Shown one piece after another: positions 35,920 through 46,080 of a stretch of 64,000 nucleotides of DNA. Made by a program: the position numbers and the translations under genes. This DNA is from Sesamum alatum (Eukaryota; Streptophyta; Magnoliopsida; Lamiales; Pedaliaceae), in the NCBI GenBank assembly GCA_034509735.1, contig JACGWO010000003.1:13516001-13580000 (forward strand), read 5' to 3'. Position 1 is the first letter of the stretch, and every line of letters begins with the position of its first letter. Below the pieces are notes generated by a model, which was not told the DNA's origin, ran no database searches, and was given only the letters and a program-made list of their open reading frames with translations.

Positions 35920-36180
35920 CAAGTTGGGTTTCCAGAGTATGTGAAGAAAAAAGAAGGTCAGAGGAGTTGCATTTTAGGACTGGTGGGGTGGTGGTTACTT
36001 GTGGGGGGTAGAGAATGAAATTTTCTCATGAAATTTTCATGATTTTTGGAGAAGAAGAACCAAGAAATGTAGAGAGAGAGAGAGAGAGAAATGGTGATGA
36101 TGAAGATGATGAATAGAATAGTGATAATTGATTGGCAATGTAAAAGTAACAGTGGGAGGGATATGAATATATATGGTTGT
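35583..36180 (-). promoter_or_regulatory. 5' UTR/promoter of AP2-like gene with CT/GA tracts
   Basis: Upstream of the AP2-like start, (GA)n tracts lie at 35889-35919 and 36070-36090 on +, which read as CT tracts in the - strand leader or promoter. CT-rich leaders and GAGA repeats are common upstream of plant developmental genes and can bind BPC proteins. The transcription start is not determined; intron in the leader cannot be excluded. Confidence 0.45.
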
Positions 36181-37839
36181 TATGCACCTTCTTCTGCAAC
36201 TTGTGCAACTTCCCCATTCCCATTTCTACTCATACTATATTGGGGAGAATTATATGAAAAGTGGAATATCCTTGTGGTTTTATTGATGTACAGTTCAAAA
36301 AAGTAATTAATTACATAGCATTCTGTCATTGATTTGGTTCGATCAAATCTAATTTGGGTAAAAAATTGCTCTGAATTTGATTGAATGTAATCAATCACAT
36401 AACAAATATATAATTGATCACTTTTATCAAATTACATATTAATCATATAACAAGTGTAATAAATTTACTATTTAATTATATCAGTGACTATTTGCAAAAT
36501 TTAAATTAAATGCTTTTCAGATCATAGCTTAAATTGAAATTGAGGGTGTTCGAAAATATAATTTTTGCTTATATTTCTCTAAAATTAAGCTTAAACAAGC
36601 TAAAAGTTGTACGCTTGTGAAAAGTCGTTTATTGCATTTCAAGGCATTTGTGTAAATAAGTTGAATTTCTTCATGACTTTCGTACACTATACCAACATTT
36701 TTAACAAACACTTCTACATCATCATTTTTCTACTTATAACTAGTACTTTTAAATATTTTTAATTTTTACATTTTAATCACTTATCTATTTTTTTAGTTAA
36801 GCACTTTTAGAAAAGTATAAGTTTTTACAAATACCGTTGGTTCCCACAAACTCGATTTAAACTAAAATTTTCACTTATTTTGTTTTTCCTATTCTTTAAG
36901 GGGGTTTGGGTTGATTATTTAGAAATAAGGATCATTTCTATTTCTAAAAAGAATTATAAAAAATAATGCACTTATTGAATGAATTGAGGATGCAAACCAT
37001 TCTTAAATAAAATATAAATTAAAAAACATGTATAACTAATGATAATTGAATATAGAAAAATAATAATAATAATAATAATAATTTTCTAAAATTTATGGTT
37101 GAAAAATGAATAAAATAAAGTACTTGAAATGTAGATTTTATTTTGAGGGACCTAATTTTCTATTTAAATCTTCTAATATTTCATTTACTTCTCGGGAAGA
37201 AAAGGGCATTTAAGTAAATATATGTTTTATCAACCAAAATTAATTACTGTAAACCCCTATACCTCCCACTTAATAAATAATATATAGAAAATATTTATTT
37301 AAATAAAATAATTGACGTAATCATTATGCATATAATACTTATATATTAAATAAAACAAAATAAATATTAAAAATCCAATCCATATAATAAGTCCCCCACC
37401 CCCTAATTCAAGAAAACAAAAGACAATTAATAAAAAGAAATGAAAATAGAAACTTTGAAAAGTGAAATGGTCAAAAAAATAAAAAATTATGATTTCTTCA
37501 ATTTTTTATTATGGAATGTCTTTGGCATGCAAACCTTAATGTTGAATATTTATTCTTTTGTTTTTGGTCAACCTTATTACTTTTTCCTCTTATGGCAACC
37601 AAACATCATTTTGTTCTCAAATTCTTGACTTCACACATTTCCATTTAGAAAAAGAAATATTTTTAATAGTACTTTGCAATTTGTTAATTAACCAGAAGAA
37701 TATGTCACAAGCCAACTTGATAAATAAACACACATAAATAAATAAATGTTTTATATCAATCGATATAGCAATTGTTGTCTGTACGTATTTAAAATAAATC
37801 TCAATTTACTAAAAAAATACTTTTTATATAAAGGTAAAG
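36181..37839. other. gene-free AT-rich intergenic DNA
   Basis: No coding frame or paired repeat recognised, apart from a short (AAT)n run near 37061-37081. Part may belong to the distal promoter of the AP2-like gene. Confidence 0.5.
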
Positions 37840-37850
37840 AGATATAAATA

Positions 37851-38044
37851 GCCAGCAATCCTTGGCTTAATTAGTTAGGACTGGTCATTTTCGATCGGAT
37901 ATTTATGAGTTCAATTCCCTTTATAAAAGAACTATGTTGGTGGATAATCCATAAATACCCTTGTAATAGATTTATAATCTCATAGTCATGCTCTGACATG
38001 TGACGATGATTGATAAACAACACACATTTTTATTATAAAAAAAA
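37851..38044 (+). mobile_element. tRNA-derived SINE
   Basis: A box A-like TGGCTTAATTAGTTAGG (37863-37879) and a box B-like GAGTTCAATTCCC (37907-37919) are spaced as in RNA polymerase III promoters. The unit ends in an A-run (38036-38044). Flanking 11-mers starting AGATATA (37840-37850 and 38048-38058) agree at about 9 of 11, a plausible target duplication. It lacks the cloverleaf pairing and 3' half of a real tRNA. Confidence 0.6.
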
Positions 38045-38365
38045 GGAAGATATATATTAATTTCAAAATTGTAAATCTTGATCTACTGAATATTATATTT
38101 TCATCGTTTTAATAATCAAAAAATTTATTTTATTAAATTTATTCCCATAAATAAAATTTAATATCCCTTTACCAAAAATAAAGAATGTTAGGGGTGAGGA
38201 GAACAATAAAATTAACTCAAAAACTATAGTACTAGAAAAATAAATAAATGCAATAATTCTTGCAAGCTATGTAGAAAGAAAAAAGTCAAAGGGAAAACAG
38301 ATTTTATTTCCTAATATGAGCTCTTTAGTTATTGCCTATAAAAAGAAAGGAACAAGAGGTAGTTT

Positions 38366-38373
38366 CCACGTGG
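38366..38373. promoter_or_regulatory. palindromic G-box CCACGTGG
   Basis: Perfect 8-bp G-box in a GC-richer island (38340-38480), about 2.8 kb upstream of the AP2-like start. Typical bZIP or bHLH site. Function here is unproven. Confidence 0.3.
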
Positions 38374-38769
38374 CTTCTTCCCATAGGTTGTGAACAGTCA
38401 AAAATCAACGGTGATTGTCTCATCCCCAGAGGAAACTTTTAATACCAAAAATGGGACTATTGGCTGAGGGACCACCCTGACTCTGCCCCTATGTAATCTT
38501 TTCATACCCCAAAAGAAAATAAAAACTAAAAATAATAAACAATTCTAAATATTATATTATGATTCTGAATTTTCATCTCGGATTTTGAGATTTTTTTTGT
38601 GATTTTAATTTTAAAAATACTTTTATGTAGTTTGAAAAATTTTAAAAAATAGATTCAAAGATTAAAAAGAATAGTTTATAAACTAAGGATTAGTTCTTGA
38701 GGGCATGCGGGTGAATTTATAAGTTTTTCAAAATATTTTATAAAATATTAAAAGTTATTTAGTGAATTT

Positions 38770-38773
<4 letters not shown>

Positions 38774-38812
<39 letters not shown>
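38774..38812. repeat. (AAT)n microsatellite
   Basis: About 13 uninterrupted AAT/TAA units. Confidence 0.95.
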
Positions 38813-38814
<2 letters not shown>

Positions 38815-39066
38815 TGTAGCAATTGTAAGCTCCTTCAAAGGTTGGAATTCCCAACTTATTTTAAAGTTTAACAAATTTCATCAATTCTAATCATATAAAT
38901 TACAAAATTGTCATTGTTAATATTTTATAACTTTGTAAAAATGTTTTAAAAATTCACTTTTGGAAGACTTAATTCTGAAAGAAACAGGGCCCAATAGCGT
39001 TACTGTTATATATAGAAAGATTATGGCGCACAAGAGAGAGATATAAAAATAATGTACATAAATATA

Positions 39067-39517
39067 GCTTAAATTACAACTATCTTTTCTAAAATTTGAC
39101 ATAATTACAAATACTCCATCGTTGTTTGAAAAATTATAAATATCATTCTCAAATGGAAAATAATTATGTAACCGCTAGATAGAGATGTGAAAAGCACTAC
39201 TTTATATTTGCTGAATTTTTTATTTTTTCAAAAAGAGTATTTGAAAACATGTAAAAAAGATGAGTGTGTAAAATAACTAATCCATAGAGAATATTAGTCC
39301 ATAAAAGTATTTTAAAAATTCTAAAAAATATATAAAATTAAATCTTATAATTCAAGAGGCATTTTGGGCAGTTTCACCACTAAAATTGGATAGAAACCTA
39401 ACAGGATGGGTTCGTTGTTAGACGGACGTTAAAATTAGGGGGTATTTGTAATTTTTCAAACAACAAAAAGATATTTATAATTATATCAAATTTAATAAAA
39501 GGTGGTGTAATTTATCC
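39067..39517. mobile_element. MITE with inverted repeats (second Mutator-like family)
   Basis: Inverted ends GCTTAAATTACAACTATC... and ...GGTGTAATTTATCC, with subterminal TTGTTTGAAAAATTATAAATA paired with TTTGTAATTTTTCAAACAAC. Flanks ATAAATATA and TAAAATATA match at 7 of 9. Related ends occur at 23643 and 41546. Confidence 0.65.
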
Positions 39518-40726
39518 TAAAATATAAAAGTACATCTTACCTGTATTCATATTAATTATTTAATTACCATAAATCGATATTTTTATGTAACCATAAGAAT
39601 TTCTCAATAACCTTTAGTGGGAGAGTCATGTTAGATACTTTATGTTAGTAGTACAAATTAATATCCTTTTGGCCGTATGTACCACAAAGCACAACAAACA
39701 CATGCTATCTTTGCATTTTCATACCTACTAAACAACTCTTTCTATTTTCATATGCCTTTTCTTTGTTTACACTCTTTTTTTTTTCATCCCAATCTTTTAT
39801 TAAGAAAAATTTAATTTAAACTGGGGGTCGAATTGACAACAATGATACGACAGGTACTTTATACATGTCGATTGATGTACAATTTGAAAAGAGCGACTGT
39901 TTATGTAACAAGTATTGATACAACATGCAAGGTGATTGGTGTTATGTTGTATTATGTATGGTTCACTCTGATTTTATGTGAGCCTCCCGTTTTTAGCTTA
40001 AAATGAATCTCGTTAGGGAGAGAATGTCTTGGGAACGTTTACATGCTACCCAAGCTCTGTAATCGATGTAAAACACATGCCTTACGTCATTAGTCCCCCA
40101 AACAAGGGGTTTTGGAACGGGCACACGACCTCGTCTCCAAATATGACACCAAGTTATGCACCGTACGACACGATCGATCCTCTGTTGCACGAGATATTGT
40201 CCGTATAAGTCTTACGGACTATCTTAAATAGACGCATCATCAAGAAAATGCGACATTGGGGATTATAAGTTACTCAAACTCCTCATCTGCAACGAATGCA
40301 GTATAATCGTCCATATCAAGTACAATACCTTTTAGCAATGTGATTGGGTTCAAGTAATAGGACATAATTCAAAATAAAATTTTCAGTTTTACTTATTTTT
40401 ATATTTATTTTTTGAGCCCACAAAAGATAAATAAAATTAGATGATAAAACATTTTAGAAATAAAGAATGATACATATGAACAACACATACTTGTGTTCCA
40501 CCAAATGCCAATAATTTACATATATAGTAGTTTGTCCACACTTGAATGTGAACAAAATAATTTTGTCACAAGAAAGGCCCTACATTTTCAATCCTATCAA
40601 ATCATGCGTATCTTTTTTATTTATTTTCCTGCAACTTAAATAATTCTACAATGAATTTCAACAAATTTATGATCAAATGGAATTTAGTAATTCAAGGATT
40701 AAATTATCAATCTCACTCAAAAATTT
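39518..40726. other. intergenic DNA with a GC-richer block of unknown nature
   Basis: Mostly AT-rich. The block 39820-40330 is visibly richer in GC and has no recognisable protein in any frame. It could be an old transposon or a noncoding transcript. A box B-like GTCAATTCGACCCC on the - strand (near 39825-39838) hints at a SINE end. Confidence 0.35.
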
Positions 40727-40967
40727 ATGGGTAAACTACATTGACATCCCTTAAGGTTAGGTCTAAATATATAAACACCTCATGTTTTTTGCAAAATTAC
40801 AATTACACCTCTTGAGATTGTAGTTGTGATTACAAGTACTCCCGCAACTCTCCCTATTCATTAAGTTTACACAAATACTCCATAAGATATATTACACTAA
40901 TATCCCTAAGGGGGTATAATTGTAATTTTACAAAAAATAGAGGTGTTTATGTATCTATCCAGGTATC
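40727..40967. mobile_element. degenerate MITE
   Basis: Paired inverted segments: ATAAACACCTC...AATTACAATTACACC (40770-40820) and its complement near 40915-40955. Outer ends begin GGGTAAACTACATTG. No clear target duplication. Confidence 0.5.
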
Positions 40968-41522
40968 TTTTTTATATCAAAAGAAAACGTTGGTATGTTT
41001 GGATCATAAATTATAACAACAAAATGATAAATTATCTTAATACCTTTAAGTTGCATTTGGATTGGAGGATTTGAAATCATGGGTTCCAAATCCCCAATAA
41101 CAAATCCCTTGAATTTGTTTGGGTAATTATAAATTTAAAGGATTTCAAATCCTTTCATTCTAATTTTGAACTATGTTTTGATAAATATGGATGGATTTCA
41201 AATTCTTTTCAAATGGAGTCATTTGAAATCCTTCCTCCAAATCCGTTCTTCAAATCCAAATTCATCAATCCAAACACATCCTTAAATATTTCCATATTAT
41301 TTTATATGTTAGGGGTAATTTATTCACACAATTTATTATGGTAAAGGTCGCACATGAACTTAGGATTGCATAACAAGCCAAGAATTATTTATAAGCAATC
41401 GAACAAGTAAACGGAGCCTTTACATATATACTTTGAATTCATTAAAATAAATAAACTACCACATATGGCAAAGCTAACTTAATCAGAATTGAACTCGCAT
41501 GAATTTCGACACGAACAAATCA

Positions 41523-41544
41523 TATATATATATATATATATATA
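41523..41544. repeat. (TA)n microsatellite
   Basis: About 11 TA units, next to the start of a MITE-like end. Confidence 0.9.
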
Positions 41545-41545
41545 T

Positions 41546-41860
41546 GGATAAATTACAGCTACCTCATTTGTGGTTGGATTAGATATAATTATAAATACTT
41601 TTTCTTTGCTTGGGAAACCAGCAATATCCCTGATTTTAACGTCCGTTCAACGAAGATTCCATTCCGTTAGCATTCGTTAGATTTTCAAATATTTGTTTAA
41701 AAGAAAACAAATCATCAAAGCTAAATCAGACAATTCCACCTCACTGTATAGGGTCTATATAATTATTTTTTATTTTAAGAGGGTTAATTTTTCAAACAAC
41801 AAAAATACATTGTGTATATGACATATCTTACGGAAGCTCATTGTGATTTATCATTTTTTG
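41546..41860. mobile_element. degenerate MITE, same family as 39067-39517
   Basis: Left end GGATAAATTACAGCTACCTC. The right part has TTTCAAACAACAAAAATACA and a decayed TGTGATTTATC. Borders approximate. Confidence 0.45.
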
Positions 41861-41886
41861 GGGGAGGGGTAAATACAAGAAAATTG

Positions 41887-42165
41887 AGTCAGGTATTTAA
41901 TTCTTAGGGTAAATTACATTGGCAAGTTGGCAACCCTAGAGCCTGGGTGTTAAGATGCCTTTTGTAAAATTACAGTTACACATTCTTAGGGGTTGTTTGT
42001 GTAATGTATCTTACGAGGTGTTTGTGTAAATTTTTACCATTGTATACGAGTTTTATTTGTAATTACAGCTGCAACCTTAAGTTGTATAAGTATAATTTTG
42101 TGAAAGAAAGACATGTTTGTATATCTGGACCTAATCTCAATTGGGTGATAATGTAATTTACATAA
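41887..42165. mobile_element. degenerate MITE
   Basis: Left end GGGTAAATTACATTGGCAAG pairs with the inverted GATAATGTAATTTACATAA near 42147-42165; internal AAAATTACAGTTACAC pairs less well. No clear duplication. Confidence 0.45.
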
Positions 42166-42175
42166 TTTTAAATTT

Positions 42176-43721
42176 GGAATAATTACATTTACACCCCCTC
42201 ACCTACTGTTCATTTACGCAAACCACCTCTACCTTTTGAAAAATTACAGAAACCACCCCTGACAGCATTTAAAACCCCAAAATACTCCTATTGACTTGGT
42301 CAAACTTTAATATAAATTTTGAAGAACAAAAATGCCCTTTGGGGTGTTTCTATAATTACCAAAAGATAGAGGGGGTGTTAATGTAATGTTTATGAGGATG
42401 AGTAATATGACCCCATATATTTTTATTATTATTTATATCAAATTTAAATTTAAATTTAAATTATTTTATTAACTTTTTTAGTTGAATCTCTATAAAAAAT
42501 TATAATATTTAATAATTAAAATATTAAATTATTCAATTAATATATATTTATAAAGTTAGCTACTAGGATATACATTTAAACTATAGTTATCACACTTGTA
42601 TAAATTATTTTAGATTCTTAAAATTAAAAAAAATATTTATCCTTTATTTTTATTTATAACTAAAATTAATAAATTATATCAAACTTAAATTTAAGTTTAA
42701 ATCATTTTATAACTTTTTTTATTGAATCTTTACATAAATTGCACCTTTTAATAATTGAAATATTAAATTATTCAATTAATATATTACAGAAAGTTAGTTA
42801 CTAGGTTATATATTTAAATTATACTTATCACGCTTTTATAAATTATTTTAAATTCTTAAAATTAAAAGATTATTTATCCACTATGCTTATTTGTATTTAA
42901 ATTTTACTATAATTAATAAATTATACATATATGTATATATATATATTTATACATATATAAAATATATATTTATACATATATGATATATATCTATATTTTT
43001 GTACATACATATTTAGATAGCGGATGAAGGTGGAGGAGGTCGACAACGAAGGCGGGTGAAAACGGAAGAGGGGTCGGGCAAAGGCGGGGTGGCGAGGGTG
43101 AGGGATAATTTTAAAAAAAAAAAAAATTTAAAATATCTTTTTAATAAATAAATTATTTATTTTACTAATTCTGATATGATTTATATAAAATTCATAAATT
43201 ATTTTGTATTACAATATATTAATTTTAATAAAATTTAGTTATACATAAAAATAGAGGATAAATATTTTTTCAATTTTAATAATTTCAAATAATTTATTCA
43301 AGTATGATAATTTTTTAATTCAAACTTATAATCTAGTAACTAATTTTATAAATATATATTAATTAAATAATTTAATATTTTAATTATTCAAAATTGTAAT
43401 TTTATATAGATTCAATTAAAAAAAGTTAATAAAATAATTTAAATTTAAATTTAAGTTTGATATAAATAATAAAAAAAATATATGGGTCATATTACTCATC
43501 GTCATAAATATTACATTAACACCCCCTCTACCTTTTAGTAATTACAGAAATACCTCTAAGGGCATTTTTGTCCTTCAAAATTTATATTAAAGTTTGACCA
43601 AGTCAATAGGGGTATTTTTGGATTTTAATGGCTGATAGGGGTGGTTTCTGTAATTTTTCAAAAAGGTAGAGGTAGTTTGTGTAAATGAACAATAGGTGAG
43701 GGGTGTAAATGTAATTATCCC
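42176..43721. mobile_element. foldback element, 1.5 kb, Mutator-like ends
   Basis: The outer arms (42176-42420 and 43475-43721) are close inverted copies with the same ends as the 24813-25083 family. The pairing continues inward through AT-rich sequence to roughly 42915 and 43130. The left arm holds a tandem duplication of about 245 bp (units from about 42425 and 42671), the right arm one copy. A GC-rich centre lies at 43017-43105. Flanks TTTAAATTT and TTTGAATTA agree at 7 of 9. No coding frame. Confidence 0.75.
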
Positions 43722-43757
43722 TTTGAATTATTGATAGGGCACCTTAAATTCCAAAAA

Positions 43758-43800
<43 letters not shown>

Positions 43801-44872
43801 CGTGTAATTTGGGGTGTGTGTGTGTGAATTGGCCCTTCTAGCCTATGAAAAGGCAACCCTAAGATTCACGATTTGTATTGGGATTGTGCTTTTACGTTGT
43901 GGGCAACGGATGTCCCTGTCCATTTTTTTTCCTTGTACACATGCCAATCATTATTTATTTATTTAGATTTTTTATTTTGACAGTATCCCGATAGTTCTAT
44001 GTGACATTTTATATATTGATCATCGGACATATTCGCTGGGTGGGCAGAACAAAAAAAATAGGCTTTATTTATGTATTTGTGGAAAATATGAAAAAGTTCT
44101 TTTCTCGAGTAACAAATGATTAATTTAATAATTTTGCAAATTTAAAGATAATATAAGAAAATCAAATTTAAATTAATTAATTTACCATATAAAAAATCAA
44201 AATTCGACTATATTTTCTCCGAAAGATGATAGAGGGACCAAATTTAGTCAATAAATAAACTTATTGAATTAAAATGATTTTAAATACAAACTTCAAGGAA
44301 CAATTATACTATTTGCCCTACTTTTTTTATCGTACTAAATCAAGAGATAAATTTATGTTAGTAGCTGAAACACAAATTTCAACTTTTGTCTAGTTAAATA
44401 AAAAAATAAAGATATTGATCAAAATTGATAAAATAAAATAACAATAAATATGCATGAGTACTAAATTATATATTGAGAGGGTTAATTGATTACAGAAATA
44501 GATCTTTTGTAAATAAATAAATGTTTAAGGGTATTTTTGTCAATGAATACTTTGTCATCTAAGTCAGTTATTTTATGAGCCACATTTTTAGTAATTAGTA
44601 CAGATTTATTTATATTATATATAATGAAATAATATATTGATATTTTTTTTTATACGTGGATGTATATCATGAATGAAATTAATGAAATCACTATAGTGTG
44701 CGTTTGACCTTGTGATTGAGCATGTTAAATTCGTGTGTAAATTGAATATTTTTTTGGCATCTCAATCTGACCCTTTGTGTAAGTAATCACTTTTGGAATT
44801 AAATTCAATCAGAAGCACAATTTGATAACAGTTACAATTTATAGCTTTAAACCTCACTGCAACTATTTTTTT
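43722..44872. other. gene-free AT-rich spacer with AT microsatellite
   Basis: An (AT)n tract of about 17 units lies at 43761-43796, followed by a short (TG)n run near 43816-43826. Nothing coding seen. Confidence 0.55.
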
Positions 44873-45108
44873 GGCAAAATTGTAAAATTAGTCCTGTAAG
44901 TATGGGGGGTTGGCAAATTAGTCCTCTAAGTACTGGTCTGGCAATTTTAGTCCTCTGTGTATTAATTTTGTGGCAATTTTGGTCCTGCCGACCAAAATTG
45001 ACCTGAAATCAAGAAAATAAATTGGGGATTAGGCTTCCGGGTGCTTATTGGGCAAATTTTTAACCAGCCAGCATCCTATGTGAAGTCCGACATGGCAGAG
45101 GCGGAAAA
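44873..45108 (+). repeat. MULE left terminal inverted repeat
   Basis: Contains three short direct repeats of the motif AATTAGTCCT / AATTTTAGTCCTCT / AATTTTGGTCCTG. Such subterminal repeats may bind transposase. Likely also carries the promoter of the GRF gene that starts at 45210. Confidence 0.9.
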
Positions 45109-45209
45109 AAACATGCTATCTCCCAATATAAGAGAAAAATGAATCTCCCCTCTCTTCTCACTCTGCAAATCGGGCTGAAGGTGAAGAAAGCAAAGAAATA
45201 AAGCTGAAA

Positions 45210-45658
45210 ATGTCTTCAATGGCATCGGGTAATTATTTTACTGAAATAAACTGCTATTGTGGTATTGGGCTCCATTGAGGACATTTGGGACAAATGACAA
45301 TCCTGGAAGAAGGTTTAATTCATGCCAAAATTATAAGGTAAGAATCTCCAATTTTGCAGATTTAAGTTTTCTAAAAAGTAGAATTTCTAAGTTTTTGCAG
45401 ATTTCACTTTTCTGGAAAATTTAATTTCTGAGTTTTTTTTGTTATTTGATCAAGACTGGAGGGTGTAGATTTTTTACGTGGTTGACCCCCTCTATGTGTG
45501 CTAGAGCTATGTGTGTCATACCTGGTATGCGACGCAAGCTCGAACGAATGGAGACCGAAGCAAAGATGTTGAAGAAGAAACTTTTTTTGCTTAAACTTTG
45601 TCTGGTAGCATCATGGGTTGTGTTCTTTGCAAGTTGGGTAGGTAGATGGATAGTGTAG
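45210..45658 (+). pseudogene. GRF-type zinc-finger protein with C-terminal membrane segment
   Basis: Exon 1 is 45210-45337 and exon 2 45455-45658, with a GT-AG intron. The peptide has the GRF finger pattern: INCYCG, then LRTFGTNDNPGRRFNSC, then GGCRFFTWLTPSMC. The last part is basic and coiled, ending in a hydrophobic segment (LCLVASWVVFFASWVG). A one-base deletion near 45265 puts exon 1 out of frame (stop at 45277-45279), so this copy is probably dead unless the start or frame is bypassed. GRF fingers bind single-stranded nucleic acid in other proteins. Plants have many such short proteins, and copies are often seen next to transposon genes. The element may have captured it from a host gene. 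Confidence 0.7.
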
Positions 45659-46080
45659 GAATGCCAAATTTTATTTTGTTAATGCCAAATTTCAGTTTGT
45701 TAATGTTAAGGTCCAGTTTGTTAATGTTGATGTCCAGTTTGTTAATGCCAAATTTCAGTTTGCTAATGTTAATGTTAATGCCAAATTTCAGTTTTGTTAA
45801 CCTTCAGTGTGGCTTACATTATGCAATAAAGAGATAATTTTAACATTATGCTATCACTTACACAACCATTAAAATTAACATAATTTTCATTGTTGCTTTC
45901 ATAAAATGGAACATAATATACCAAAAGAAACATTAACATTCATTTCACCAATATCCAAATGTTTACATGGCTTGAGTATCTCAAGTCATAGGAGTATACA
46001 AAAAATACATATGCTTTCAGTGTTTGAGTAGACAAAAACCGATACATCTCAAGTCAAAAATCATCTCAATTCCTCCCATC

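Noticed and set aside
37851..37930. True tRNA gene
   Set aside because: Box A and B are present, but the acceptor and other stems do not pair and the unit continues into an A-tail.
39993..40190. 65-codon frame on - in the GC-richer block
   Set aside because: No recognisable domain, no start context and no splice partners.
45646..45837. 63-codon frame rich in LLMPNFSLLML repeats
   Set aside because: It is a short tandem repeat of TTTGTTAATGCCAAATTTCAG-type sequence downstream of the GRF gene, not a protein family.
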